Assembly (NCBI RefSeq): GCF_033344935.1
Contig: NZ_JAWPMM010000001.1
Coordinates: forward strand, 1,226,001-1,290,000
Length of the DNA stretch: 64,000 bases
Origin: Reichenbachiella sp.
Lineage (GTDB): Bacteria > Bacteroidota > Bacteroidia > Cytophagales > Cyclobacteriaceae
Direction: 5' to 3'
The number at the start of each line of letters is the position of its first letter. Position 1 is the first letter of the stretch. Made by a program: the position numbers and the translations under genes. Positions 18,108 to 26,958 of this stretch are shown here, piece by piece. Below the pieces are notes generated by a model that did no database searches, was not told the origin of the DNA, and was given only the letters and a program-made list of their open reading frames with translations.

Positions 18108-20177
18108 AAGTGATATCAGGTGCGCTTGATTTCGTAGATTGTAAAGATTAACTCCCATTTCTTTTGCTTCGGCTTCAAATTTATTGGAGTAATTGTAACC
18201 GTTAGTGTTGTCTAGAATTACTTCTTGAAAGTCTACATTTTCATCTAGATTCGCTAGGGATTGAATGGACTGATTTGAGATAATGACTATGTCTGCTCGG
18301 AGACGAAACTTTATCTCTTCTTCATTAAATGGTTGCGAAAAAAACAAAAGCTTTTTTCCTTCAAATACTTCCATTTTGGCAAAGTCACTTAACTGCATGT
18401 TTATGATTTGGGGAGACTGCGGTTTTGGTAGAAGACGATGTATTCGGAAGGGTGCAACGTGATTTACTTGCTTGCGAAAATCAGATAAAGAATCAGGTGA
18501 CATCAAACCAGCTTCAAAGCTTTGAATTCGATCAATTAATGGTACGTGGCTGGTCGTCGAATAGAAGATCAGTTGCTTCGCTTTGAATTGGTGTAGTATG
18601 GATGAAACTCTATCAAGACTAAAGGCTACTACAACTATACAAATAACCCATGCGTAGGTTGCTTTTCTATACTTCATCATAGCAAAAAATGCCATGATGA
18701 AGATATAAATCAAAATGGTCTGGAATTCTGAAATATATATCCAATCTATAACACTTCCATCAAGTAGCTCTACTTGACGAACGGTCCAACTCATGAATAA
18801 AACTACTTTTTCAAGTAGCCAAGCTATCCAAGTAATGATAGGACTTAACACTAAGGTCGAAATACCGAGAATCATAACGGCAAAGGCAGCAGGGATGACT
18901 ACCAGGTTGGCTAATAAAAAGTATGTTGGAAATTGGTTGAAATAAAATAAACTAAGCGGAAATGTGGATACTTGTGCAGCAATCGATACACAGATTAATT
19001 TCCAGAAGTAGTCTCCCACCCAATTATCAATATCCCAAAGAGAATAGATTTTTGGGTATATGTATACAATCCCCGCTACTGCCAGAAAGGAAAGCTGAAA
19101 GCCAATATTGAATAAGTAATAAGGATCCAGCCAGAGTAAAACAAAGGCAGCAAATGCTAAGGAATTAAATATTTGGCCTCTTCGGTTTAAAATTTGAGCG
19201 AATATGATAATGCTAAACATAGAGACCGCCCGCAAGATGGATGGAGAAAAGCCAGTCAATAGAGCGTATAGCCAGAGTGTAGCTATACTGATTGTGGGTA
19301 TAAGAAAGCGTTTGAGGTCACCCGGGGGCAATCCTCTAAAAAGCCAGGTGAGCAAGAAATAGATGATCGAAACATGAAGACCAGACACGGCCAGTACATG
19401 CATAGCTCCTGCGGCAGCATAGGCTTCTTTGGTTTCAGGGTCTAACTGGTCTTTGATTCCCAGAAGTAGAGCTAATACTATGGCTTGTTCATTTGTTCCC
19501 CTAATTTGTGATTTAATAGTTTTTTCAAAATGAGATCTCACCCTATAGACTGCGTACATCAACTGATTACCCTGGTCCTTTTTTAATAACTTAATTTGGC
19601 TCGATGAGACAAAATGCTGAAAATGAATGTGCTGATCAGCCATATATTTACTGAAATCAAATTCATAGGGATTCTTCGCATTTAACATCAATGAAGGAGA
19701 CCCGGTAATGAGTATTTTATCTCCGTAATTCAAGTTCTGAGAGGGGATACTGTCTTTTTTCTCATAGAGTAAAAGCCTAGCTGGCGACTTTAAATAAATA
19801 GTATCAGTCAACCCCAGATCTAGATCCACTTGGTAAATATGATATTTCTCTTTGTTCTTAGGGTAGGAAGTAACGGTCCCTATATAAGCTTGACATTGGG
19901 GCCATTGGGTATAGCTTGTGGCTTTTGAATCGAACAAATCTACCTGTTCATATCGTAAGGTTCCTAGCAGAAAGATTGAGATCAATAGTAGGTTGCCCCA
20001 AATGAGATTGGATGACTTTTTGAAAAGAATTTTTCCTAAAAATGCGGCTATAAAAAGGATTAATACTAGCCAAAGACAAATATTTTCAGAAGGAGAGAAA
20101 CCAAAGCGTGCGGCTATGACTCCTAGTATGAGTGCAAAAGTAATTCGAAAGAAGGGATGGTTGGTCCAAAAAGACAT
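18072..20177 (-). CDS. ComEC/Rec2 family DNA-uptake channel protein
   Basis: The 701-residue membrane protein has an N-terminal DUF4131 domain with two helices (about 5-60) and an OB-like region, then the Competence domain (about 230-510). The latter includes IVLALLLGIKDQLDPETKEAYAAAG-type and MHVLAVSGLHVSIIYFL sequences, both diagnostic. ComEC forms the inner-membrane channel for incoming single-stranded DNA. The C-terminal metallo-beta-lactamase nuclease domain of Bacillus ComEC is absent; about 180 residues of unassigned sequence follow the last helices. I recall this shorter form as usual in Bacteroidota. Confidence 0.9.
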   Translation of the reverse strand: MSFWTNHPFFRITFALILGVIAARFGFSPSENICLWLVLILFIAAFLGKILFKKSSNLIWGNLLLISIFLLGTLRYEQVDLFDSKATSYTQWPQCQAYIGTVTSYPKNKEKYHIYQVDLDLGLTDTIYLKSPARLLLYEKKDSIPSQNLNYGDKILITGSPSLMLNAKNPYEFDFSKYMADQHIHFQHFVSSSQIKLLKKDQGNQLMYAVYRVRSHFEKTIKSQIRGTNEQAIVLALLLGIKDQLDPETKEAYAAAGAMHVLAVSGLHVSIIYFLLTWLFRGLPPGDLKRFLIPTISIATLWLYALLTGFSPSILRAVSMFSIIIFAQILNRRGQIFNSLAFAAFVLLWLDPYYLFNIGFQLSFLAVAGIVYIYPKIYSLWDIDNWVGDYFWKLICVSIAAQVSTFPLSLFYFNQFPTYFLLANLVVIPAAFAVMILGISTLVLSPIITWIAWLLEKVVLFMSWTVRQVELLDGSVIDWIYISEFQTILIYIFIMAFFAMMKYRKATYAWVICIVVVAFSLDRVSSILHQFKAKQLIFYSTTSHVPLIDRIQSFEAGLMSPDSLSDFRKQVNHVAPFRIHRLLPKPQSPQIINMQLSDFAKMEVFEGKKLLFFSQPFNEEEIKFRLRADIVIISNQSIQSLANLDENVDFQEVILDNTNGYNYSNKFEAEAKEMGVNLYNLRNQAHLISLSRNEKLLNLFF

Positions 20178-20239
20178 TTCAAATCATTACTTGAAATGCT
20201 GCTGCCTAAATCTACTTAATTATTAGAAAATGAAGGTTG

Positions 20240-21184
20240 CTACCCTGCATTTTCTTCTTTGTCGTAGGCTTCTATAATCGAACGGACCAGCTTATGACGG
20301 ATGACATCTTTGCCATCCAGTTCGATAAAACCAATGTCCTTGATATTTTTCAGGATTTTTAGTGATTCAGCCAACCCTGACTTTTGTTTGGTAGGGAGAT
20401 CTATTTGTGACATATCTCCAGTTACAATCACTTTGGAGTTGGGTCCCATACGTGTCAAAAACATTTTGATTTGCATAGGCGTAGTGTTTTGAGCTTCATC
20501 CAATAAAATGAATGCGTCATTCAATGTTCGACCTCGCATATAGGCAAGAGGGGCTATTTCAATCACTCCATTTTCCATATAATACCGAAGCTTTTCACCA
20601 GGTACCATATCGTGCAGTGCGTCATAGATTGGACGCAAATAGGGGTCAATTTTCTCTTTAAGGTCACCGGGAAGGAAACCTAAATTTTCTCCTGCTTCTA
20701 CCGCCGGACGGGTAATTATGATTTTTTTGACATCTCTGTCTTTGAGGGCCTTTACTGCCAAAGCCACAGATATATAGGTCTTGCCTGTTCCTGCAGGTCC
20801 TATAGCAAATACGAGGTCCTTTTTACGAACCGCCTCTACGAGTTTCTTTTGGTTTTTTGATTTGGGAGCAATTTTAAAGCCTTTGGTCCCATAGACTAAT
20901 ACATCGGCATCGGAATCCACAAATTTGTCTTCCTCTTGATTGAGGTAAGTTTTGATTTGGTCGTTAGTGATTGTGCCGAATTTGTGATAATGTTCGACCA
21001 GAGAATTTAAAATGGCATTGATCTGTATGATCTCAGGTGAAGTACCCTGAATCCTAATTTCGTTGCCGCGTGATACTATTTTCGACTTAGGAAAGGCCGA
21101 AGCTATATCATTGATGTTTTGGTTTTCAACACCCAAAAATTCAGTGAGTGGAATGTTCTCTAGGGTAATAATTTTTTCTACCAA
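20240..21184 (-). CDS. PhoH family P-loop ATPase
   Basis: The 314-residue protein has an N-terminal KH-like segment and a PhoH ATPase domain: Walker A GPAGTGKTY near residue 134, ITRPAVEAGENLGFLPGDLKEK, Walker B ILLDEAQNTT, and VTGDMSQIDLP. PhoH-like (YbeZ) proteins are cytoplasmic RNA-linked ATPases that act with the endonuclease YbeY in ribosome quality control. No ybeY gene is next to it here. Its start lies 70 bp from the divergent SAM hydrolase gene. Confidence 0.92.
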   Translation of the reverse strand: MVEKIITLENIPLTEFLGVENQNINDIASAFPKSKIVSRGNEIRIQGTSPEIIQINAILNSLVEHYHKFGTITNDQIKTYLNQEEDKFVDSDADVLVYGTKGFKIAPKSKNQKKLVEAVRKKDLVFAIGPAGTGKTYISVALAVKALKDRDVKKIIITRPAVEAGENLGFLPGDLKEKIDPYLRPIYDALHDMVPGEKLRYYMENGVIEIAPLAYMRGRTLNDAFILLDEAQNTTPMQIKMFLTRMGPNSKVIVTGDMSQIDLPTKQKSGLAESLKILKNIKDIGFIELDGKDVIRHKLVRSIIEAYDKEENAG

Positions 21185-21254
21185 ATGAAGTATCTAATTT
21201 GCGGTCAAATTATATTTTTGCTAGACAAAATAAACAGATTTTTCAATAGCTTGT

Positions 21255-22043
21255 ATGGCCATCGTTACATTTCTTTCTGATTTCGGGCAATCCGATCATT
21301 ACGTGGCTGCAGTGAAGGCAAGCATCTTGAAAGAAAACCCTAACATCAACATTGTAGACATTTCTCATCAAATTTCTGTCGGAGACGTAGGGCATGCAGC
21401 CTATGTGCTGGATGCTGTTTTTAGAGACTTTCCGGAAGGGACAGTGCATCTTTTTGCGGTTTCAAATACGACCAAGAGGATAGTCAAAAATGTTGCGGTG
21501 AAGTTGGAAAATCATATATTCATTGGCGAGGATTCTGGTTTGATTTCTTTGTTGAGTGAAGAACGACCGGCAGCTGTGGTAGATATCAATGGGGTTAAGC
21601 CTGTGAGATCGCCTTTCATAGCTAAGACTTTGTTTGGGCCATTGGCGGGAAAAGTGGCTAGTGGAAAGAATATTCAGGATTTTGGTAAGCGATTAGAAGA
21701 TATAGAAAGGTTGATGCCTTCAAGAGCAAAAGCCACCAAGAAGCAAATTGCGGGTAATGTGATTCGAATTGATCACTATGGCAATTTGATTACCAATATC
21801 ATGAAGACAGACTTTGATGCCATCTGGAAGATCAATGATAATTTCCCTTACGTAATCAATTTTAGAAGGGAGAAGGTTTTGCAATTGCATAACCATTATT
21901 CCGACGTGACTTCTGGTGAGTGTTTTGTACTATTCAACTCAATGGGTCGACTGCAAATTGGTATCAATCAGGGCAGGGGCTCTGAACTCCTTGGTCTGAT
22001 GATAGGAGATCAAGTATTTATCGACTTTACTTTAGACACATGA
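21255..22043 (+). CDS. SAM hydrolase (DUF62, chlorinase/fluorinase-like)
   Basis: The 262-residue protein begins VTFLSDFGQSDHYVAAVKA, with the Asp that holds the substrate ribose in the fluorinase superfamily, and contains NIVDISHQI. The C-terminal beta-barrel domain (about 165-262) includes RIDHYGNLITNI. Most bacterial members use water, splitting S-adenosylmethionine into adenosine and methionine; halogenation needs special loops I cannot confirm. Its stop overlaps the next gene by 4 bp (ATGA). Confidence 0.88.
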   Translation: MAIVTFLSDFGQSDHYVAAVKASILKENPNINIVDISHQISVGDVGHAAYVLDAVFRDFPEGTVHLFAVSNTTKRIVKNVAVKLENHIFIGEDSGLISLLSEERPAAVVDINGVKPVRSPFIAKTLFGPLAGKVASGKNIQDFGKRLEDIERLMPSRAKATKKQIAGNVIRIDHYGNLITNIMKTDFDAIWKINDNFPYVINFRREKVLQLHNHYSDVTSGECFVLFNSMGRLQIGINQGRGSELLGLMIGDQVFIDFTLDT

Positions 22044-22336
22044 TCATAAGGATAGTAAGAATGACTTTTAAGGAGGAAGCTGTAGCGCAGTTTTTAAAAA
22101 TATTTGATAGCAGCAAAGAGAAAATCAGGTCGTTTCCTGGTTGTCAACACTTACAGTTACTTGCTGATGCTCATTCTATGAATGTGTTTTCCACCTATAG
22201 CATTTGGGAACGGGAAGAAGATCTAAATCAATACCGAAATTCAGCGCTATTTGGTCAGGTTTGGCCAGAAACTAAGCGATTATTCGAAGCACCTCCTGTC
22301 GCACATTCGTATATTCAAAAAATAAAATTGGATTGA
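22040..22336 (+). CDS. Antibiotic biosynthesis monooxygenase (ABM) domain protein
   Basis: The 98-residue single-domain protein has the ABM ferredoxin-like fold pattern: IRIVRMTFKEEAVAQFLKIF, then GCQHLQLL and FSTYSIWEREEDLNQYRNSALF. Small ABM proteins include quinone or heme monooxygenases, but many have no known reaction. It is translationally coupled to the SAM hydrolase gene by an ATGA overlap. No cofactor residue can be identified from sequence alone. Confidence 0.8.
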   Translation: MIIRIVRMTFKEEAVAQFLKIFDSSKEKIRSFPGCQHLQLLADAHSMNVFSTYSIWEREEDLNQYRNSALFGQVWPETKRLFEAPPVAHSYIQKIKLD

Positions 22337-22350
22337 TTGTCCTTCACGTA

Positions 22351-22381
22351 TTGATTTCTTGAAAATCTTTAGATATGTTTG
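22351..22381 (+). promoter_or_regulatory. Bacteroidota-type promoter for tRNA-Leu
   Basis: TTG at 22351-22353 and TATGTTTG at 22374-22381 are separated by 20 bases. This fits the Bacteroidota housekeeping consensus (TTTG about 19-20 bases before TAnnTTTG). The tRNA begins 63 bases downstream. Confidence 0.6.
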
Positions 22382-22444
22382 CATCCCTTTTGAAAGAGAG
22401 GATACCAGATCGCAACTTTTTAGCAATAAAAAGTTGGCTCAAAT

Positions 22445-22528
22445 GCCCAGGTGGCGGAACTGGTAGACGCGCTAGACTCAAACTCTAGTGGCTTCACGGC
22501 CGTGCCGGTTCGATTCCGGCCCTGGGTA
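22445..22528 (+). tRNA. tRNA-Leu (anticodon CAA)
   Basis: A full cloverleaf can be drawn. The acceptor GCCCAGG pairs with CCTGGGT, and the anticodon stem CTAGA/TCTAG encloses loop CTCAAAC, giving CAA, which reads UUG. A long variable arm (class II tRNA) and the T-arm GCCGG-TTCGATT-CCGGC follow. The discriminator is A and CCA is not encoded. The last 12 bases are part of the integration site of the element that follows. Confidence 0.97.
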
Positions 22529-22546
22529 CACAGACCCCTGATAATC
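22517..22546 (+). repeat. attL direct repeat in the tRNA-Leu 3' end
   Basis: The first 13 bases (CGGCCCTGGGTAC) are identical to those at 38537. Mismatches occur at 22530 and 22533, then CCCCTGATAATC is identical again. The repeat covers the tRNA acceptor end and the left arm of the tRNA terminator. Confidence 0.9.
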
Positions 22547-22575
22547 CATTGATTGTCAGGGGTTTTGTCTTTTTA
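22534..22575 (+). terminator. Rho-independent terminator of tRNA-Leu
   Basis: Stem ACCCCTGA with TCAGGGGT, 14-base loop, followed by a T-rich tail to 22574. Its left arm is inside the att repeat. A near copy with a longer stem stands at the other end of the element. Confidence 0.8.
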
Positions 22576-22576
22576 G

Positions 22577-22600
22577 GGTGGCAAATTTGGTGGCAAAACT
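22577..22600 (+). promoter_or_regulatory. Candidate integrase arm-type sites, left end (order A-B)
   Basis: Two 12-bp motifs lie in tandem: GGTGGCAAATTT (A) then GGTGGCAAAACT (B), 30 bp inside attL. The same two motifs occur at the right end in order B-A. Paired GGTGGCAAA motifs next to att sites suggest binding sites for the element's tyrosine recombinase. Confidence 0.6.
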
Positions 22601-22645
22601 TTTTTAAAAAACTATATTTTACTCGATTGAGCTTGAATATGTTAT

Positions 22646-23275
22646 TCAAATATGATTTTCGATAATACTGATAAATTTTTTTCCAGTTTCATTTAAAGAG
22701 TAATGAAGACCACCAGTCATACCTCCAAATTGGACTTTTCCGCTCATTGATATTAATTGAATAATTCCTAATCCAAGAACAGCAGATGCTTGTTCAGAGC
22801 TAATTATTTTTTTTGTCGTGAGTTTCTTTAGATCTGAAATATGGGCTAAGTTGATGATGTTTGAGAATTTGAAAAATTCATCTAGACTTATCATTTTATT
22901 TCCAAATGCCGAAAATAAGATTGATAGCAGTTTTGGTTTTTTATCTCCGTTAGTTTTGTCAATTATTTCGAGGAGGATGAGCCCAAAGTTTTCAGAGTAT
23001 TCTTTATCTGCTTCAATTCTAAGCATGATGTCATCCAATTCATTTTGAGTGAAATTTTCGATCTCCGATAAGAACTTTGCAACTTTTCTATAGAATATCT
23101 TGTCCTGAATGCTATTGCTTAATTTATAAAGACTGGTTATTGTGGAAATCAGTGGGATTTCCTTCAATACGTCGTTTTTTATTAAAGAGTCGATCCCTAT
23201 TTCAGTAAAATCCGAAAGGATTTTCTTTGATTCCGGATTATTGAGACTTTTGGTAAGTGCTTTGGTGATATTCAT
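22646..23275 (-). CDS. Hypothetical protein, last gene of the nuclease/KAP cassette
   Basis: The 209-residue protein is mostly helical. Residues 35-65 hold a moderately hydrophobic segment (KEIPLISTITSLYKL) followed by a basic FYRKVAKFL stretch. The last third has strands and a glycine-rich turn (KVQFGGMTGGLHYSLNETG) that resembles the wing of a winged-helix domain. I do not recognise a named family. It lies 90 bp downstream of the KAP NTPase gene in the same direction and nearest to the element end, a usual place for accessory or defence genes. Function unknown. Confidence 0.65.
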   Translation of the reverse strand: MNITKALTKSLNNPESKKILSDFTEIGIDSLIKNDVLKEIPLISTITSLYKLSNSIQDKIFYRKVAKFLSEIENFTQNELDDIMLRIEADKEYSENFGLILLEIIDKTNGDKKPKLLSILFSAFGNKMISLDEFFKFSNIINLAHISDLKKLTTKKIISSEQASAVLGLGIIQLISMSGKVQFGGMTGGLHYSLNETGKKFISIIENHI

Positions 23276-23365
23276 TTATTAACTTTTGTAAGTTAATCGA
23301 ATTCAATCTCAAAGTTAGTTTTTTAACGACTAGTCTATTCAGAATTGCCAAATGCCTAGAAAATC

Positions 23366-25480
23366 CTATGATTTATTGTCTAGATTTTCCCTGTGTATTT
23401 TTTGGAACCAACCAATGAGTTCGTTTTGGGTAATGGGATCTCTATCTGTTAAATTTTTTGGAGCATCTTGGTTTCCGAAGTATTGAACTGACAGGCTGTA
23501 CATTTTTGAAGGGTCAATGACTAACTTCAAATAATCATAATAAGTTTGATCAAATCCAGATTTGTATGGCTCTGGTTGACTTGTGCTTCTTACTGTAGAG
23601 CTAAAAATATTCAGAAGCCTCATCAAGTTTTTTGGCCCTTCTTCTATGAATTGGATCATTAGTTTTGATATCTCAGCAGTATTTTGTTTCCCCCAAAAAA
23701 TTAATAGATGCATTAAATTGGTTTCTTCTAACTCTTCAAACAGTTCTTTTAAACTGAATTTCTTTTTACTCCTGTTCAAAATTATTGTACCTAATTCGGT
23801 CGATTCTTCTTTGGACAAAGGCTTTATAGTGGTAGATTTTTCCCGAATTTGTAGCATTCTCCAGATTTCCCAGCCAAAATCTATAGGTTGGGCTTTTTGT
23901 AAGATATTTTTTGCAAGAATGATTCTTTTTGAATGATCATTTTTCTCTGTCAACCTAGCTAGATAAGCGGCCATTTGAGAATATATCCCGTAGTAGCCAA
24001 AGAATCCATTATCGTTAGGGTATAGGTCACCTAATTTTGCTAAATTTTGACACAAAAGTTCTGCCTCATTTGGGTTTATTTGATCTTCTAAAAATTGAAA
24101 TTTAAGAACCAGTTCGTCAATCTTCATATCTGAGAACAATTGTCTTAATTCATTCTGATTGTCATCGAAGTCTTTTGAACTTAGCTCTTCAATGAGGTTT
24201 TTGTATTTTATTTCAGATATGTCGTCTGCAGCTACTGAAAAACTGAAATATCTATCAAAATGACGAGGTGAGCAAATTCTCATTTGTTCGTACCATTCTT
24301 TGCGTTCATAACGGCTCCAGGAATGCAAATCATAAACAGCTCTTAATTGAGGAAATAATTCCTTGACTATTTCAATTATTTGATTGTTTTCAAAACAGTT
24401 GAGTGTTCCTAAACTGTCAATTCTAGATTTGATTAATTCCCCTTCACTATCGTTTCGGTTGTATTGGTTTTCATCACTATAGTTTTTGGTTAGAAGGTCA
24501 CCGTTTTCTCTTATGGCATTGTATAATTTCGGAGCAATAGCTTTAATGCATTCGATAATTAGTAAGTCAATTGTATTGACCTCATCCTTCAGCAATGGAA
24601 GGATAAAGCTCAAAGAATTTGAATATCTAATAGAAACCCTTGGCGTATCTATATAAGGAAGCATTCTCTTGTCAAAGAATTCTACGAATCTATATACTTC
24701 ATCGTCATTTAGAGATATGTTATTTTTTGCCAATATGCTATTTAACAGCTCGTTTGTAAATGTCTTTAACTGTGATTTTCTAGCTAAAGGTATGCTTAAC
24801 GGCACCTGGATAATTTTCTCCAGAAATTCATGTCCTCCCTTGGCGTATTGTTTATCAAGGGATTTTGCGACTAATTCATCATCAAAGGCCAAGACATAAA
24901 TGGTGTTTTTGAAATCTGCGGTTAGCTTAACAAGTCGAAAAATGTGTTGTATTTCAGAAATTTTTAGTCTGTCAATATCGTCTATGAAAATAACGACCTT
25001 TATGTCTGATTCTTGAAGAAGCTTATCGACTTTTGTTTTTAACTCTTCAATAGTTTTTTCAGGAAACTTAGCCTTAAAAAAATTTAATACCTTCTCTCCA
25101 AAGGTCAGTCCAGCAAATGAGCTTATTGATCCGATTAGTTCAGAATATTCTTTGATTAGCTCAACCAATTTTTCACCTTTTGATTTTAGTGATTTTTTGA
25201 GAGTTTGTCCTAATATTTCGAAAAAGGATTGCAGTAATTGCTGCTCAGAGGAGAAAAGCCATGGATTGAATTTTAGGGTAGCAAGGTTTTCAGAAGATTG
25301 TAAATTGGATTCTACGAAATTGATTACAGATGATTTGCCTTCCCCCCATTTTCCATAAACCCCAATAGTTAGAGAGTCATTTGGCTCATAGCTGGATATT
25401 GTTTTTGCCAACCTTTCAGCGAAAACAAAGCGTTGGAATCTGTCATCCTCTTTTCGACTTATTGGATTATCTGATAGCAT
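23366..25480 (-). CDS. KAP family P-loop NTPase
   Basis: The 704-residue protein has Walker A GKWGEGKSS at residues 43-51 and Walker B VVIFIDDIDRL at 162-172. FNPWLFSSEQQLLQSFF between them is typical of the KAP family (FNPWxF/FDAWxY block). The pair of membrane helices often inserted in KAP proteins is not evident, so this one is probably soluble. The C-terminal 400 residues are helical and unassigned. KAP NTPases include animal Kidins220/ARMS and bacterial proteins linked to phage exclusion (PifA of plasmid F). It starts 6 bp after the nuclease gene, so the two are one transcript. Confidence 0.85.
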   Translation of the reverse strand: MLSDNPISRKEDDRFQRFVFAERLAKTISSYEPNDSLTIGVYGKWGEGKSSVINFVESNLQSSENLATLKFNPWLFSSEQQLLQSFFEILGQTLKKSLKSKGEKLVELIKEYSELIGSISSFAGLTFGEKVLNFFKAKFPEKTIEELKTKVDKLLQESDIKVVIFIDDIDRLKISEIQHIFRLVKLTADFKNTIYVLAFDDELVAKSLDKQYAKGGHEFLEKIIQVPLSIPLARKSQLKTFTNELLNSILAKNNISLNDDEVYRFVEFFDKRMLPYIDTPRVSIRYSNSLSFILPLLKDEVNTIDLLIIECIKAIAPKLYNAIRENGDLLTKNYSDENQYNRNDSEGELIKSRIDSLGTLNCFENNQIIEIVKELFPQLRAVYDLHSWSRYERKEWYEQMRICSPRHFDRYFSFSVAADDISEIKYKNLIEELSSKDFDDNQNELRQLFSDMKIDELVLKFQFLEDQINPNEAELLCQNLAKLGDLYPNDNGFFGYYGIYSQMAAYLARLTEKNDHSKRIILAKNILQKAQPIDFGWEIWRMLQIREKSTTIKPLSKEESTELGTIILNRSKKKFSLKELFEELEETNLMHLLIFWGKQNTAEISKLMIQFIEEGPKNLMRLLNIFSSTVRSTSQPEPYKSGFDQTYYDYLKLVIDPSKMYSLSVQYFGNQDAPKNLTDRDPITQNELIGWFQKIHRENLDNKS

Positions 25481-25486
25481 TGATTA

Positions 25487-26068
25487 TTACGTTTGTGGAT
25501 GATGAAAATTGTTTTCCTGCGGGTTATTGCCATATTTCACAAAATTAACATACTCTTGACTTGACCATTGGTTGGGTAAAATCAATGGAACTCTCCCTTG
25601 TCCTCCGTAGAATTTAATTCTAAAATCATATAGTTTCTTTTCTTTTTTTTGATTTTTAATCACCTGGTCATACTTGGAGATTGATTGCTGTCCTAGCTTA
25701 AAATCACCACCATATACAACTCTAAAATCGATAGGATTTGTAAGTTTATTACAGTAACGAGCTATTATTTTGTTCCTTTTGTAAAGCTGAATTTCATCAG
25801 AAAAATCTTCTGGTTTGATTTCTATAAAGTAGGCAACGTTTTTTTCAATGGACCGAATCAAAAAATCGGGTGTGTACGATTTGGTATTTTCAAACACCTC
25901 AACATATTGCCCTTCGTTTCGGTAATAGGAATCGTATATTTTTTTAGGATGAACTAAATATGCAAAATTATTTTCCTCCATCAATAGGCAAAACCGAAGT
26001 TCCAACCTAGAATCAAATTTGCATCCGTTGTAGTATGTAGTTTTGTTAGGTAGGTTATATCTTTCCAT
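25487..26068 (-). CDS. PD-(D/E)XK nuclease, TnsA-like
   Basis: The 193-residue protein has a restriction-nuclease core: Glu23 in SRLELRF, Asp68 in SYTPDFLI and Glu83-x-Lys85 in YFIEIKP. The spacing and the YTPDF block resemble TnsA-type or related DNA endonucleases. No transposase partner (TnsB/C) is present, so a transposition role is unlikely. It is the first gene of the leftward cassette with the KAP NTPase. Its ATG directly abuts the ATG of the rightward gene at 26069, so the promoter must lie inside that gene. Confidence 0.8.
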   Translation of the reverse strand: MERYNLPNKTTYYNGCKFDSRLELRFCLLMEENNFAYLVHPKKIYDSYYRNEGQYVEVFENTKSYTPDFLIRSIEKNVAYFIEIKPEDFSDEIQLYKRNKIIARYCNKLTNPIDFRVVYGGDFKLGQQSISKYDQVIKNQKKEKKLYDFRIKFYGGQGRVPLILPNQWSSQEYVNFVKYGNNPQENNFHHPQT

Positions 26069-26662
26069 ATGCCTAAAAATATAGAAAGTTTAAAAAAACT
26101 AACTGTTGATCTTTCGGCTTTGGTGGAAAAATATGTTCAAACTACGCCTCCATCAAGATTGCCGTTGAGATCAACAGATTTAGAACAATATTCTTCAATT
26201 AAGATTCTTTTAAAGAACAATAGGTATAGTTATCTATCGCAATTGCTTAGAGATATTTTATCTAATGACCTAGGGGGTTATTTGCCACAAATGAGTTATG
26301 AAAAGAAAAAGCTTCAAACAAATGGGTATCAGTATCAATGGTTTTTTAATAGAGGAAAGGGAGGAATTAGGGTCAATAAAACTAAACAGTCCTCTGTTCA
26401 AAATTTCAAAATAAAGGATCAAATTATAAGGGAACCATTCTTCACCATTTCAGAAATAGAAATTTTTAAGCAGTATGGAGATAAATTTGAAGATTTGGTT
26501 GTAGGACGGAGGGAATTAAAAACGAAGTCGCAAGAAAGATTCGTTGGTGTCGTTATGGACATTTTGTCTAAGAGAGCTCTAAAGACAAAGCCTAGGACTT
26601 ACTACGAAAGGTTAATGACAAAATATCTCATTTATGCTGAGTACATATTGGATAGAAAATAG
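26069..26662 (+). CDS. Hypothetical protein with a DUF413/MaoP-like C-terminal part
   Basis: The 197-residue protein has no signal or membrane helix and is basic. The C-terminal part (about residues 124-195) reads FFTISEIEIFKQYGDKFEDL, then GRRELKTKSQERFV, and later a second shorter KTKPRTYYERL block. This resembles the DUF413 pattern (FT-x-E-x-x-L-x-x-YG, then a G-x-x-x-P-x-T-E repeat) from memory; the match is moderate. The N-terminal part is unassigned. It is divergent from the nuclease gene with zero spacer, so the two are probably regulated together. No other in-frame start exists before residue 74. Confidence 0.65.
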   Translation: MPKNIESLKKLTVDLSALVEKYVQTTPPSRLPLRSTDLEQYSSIKILLKNNRYSYLSQLLRDILSNDLGGYLPQMSYEKKKLQTNGYQYQWFFNRGKGGIRVNKTKQSSVQNFKIKDQIIREPFFTISEIEIFKQYGDKFEDLVVGRRELKTKSQERFVGVVMDILSKRALKTKPRTYYERLMTKYLIYAEYILDRK

Positions 26663-26793
26663 CTATTTCGTGCTAATTAAAGCTAAAATTCTATAACAAA
26701 ATGAGGCAAACAAAGAATCGATCGAACTACCGTACGTTAGGTTTTTGTGCAGATGAATGAGATAACAAAGGATTTGGATTTGTGCCTGAAATG

Positions 26794-26934
26794 CTAGCTT
26801 CTAAAGATGCTGCTTAACGTGGATCTCTCACCATTTATAACATAATCTATTAATAACAATATTCCTGGAATGACAGTCAAGACACAAAGAATCATAACGA
26901 ACCAGCGAAAGAGATTATAAATTAGTCGAAACAT
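26794..26934 (-). CDS. Small single-helix membrane protein (46 residues)
   Basis: An ATG at 26934 opens a 46-codon frame ending with TAG at 26794. The product starts MFRLIYNLFRWF, has one strong hydrophobic helix of about 20 residues (VMILCVLTVIPGILLLI) and a short polar tail. It lies in an otherwise empty 400-bp stretch (26663-27062) and resembles the other tiny membrane proteins in this element. It could be a toxin-like or holin-like peptide; the sequence does not decide. The rest of the stretch holds two hairpins. Confidence 0.4.
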   Translation of the reverse strand: MFRLIYNLFRWFVMILCVLTVIPGILLLIDYVINGERSTLSSIFRS

Positions 26935-26958
26935 ATTTCTGTTATTAAATTAGCAAAC

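Noticed and set aside
25487-26068. Tn7-like transposon based on the TnsA-like nuclease
   Set aside because: No TnsB, TnsC or TniQ homologue and no Tn7-type ends; the element ends match tyrosine-recombinase insertion.
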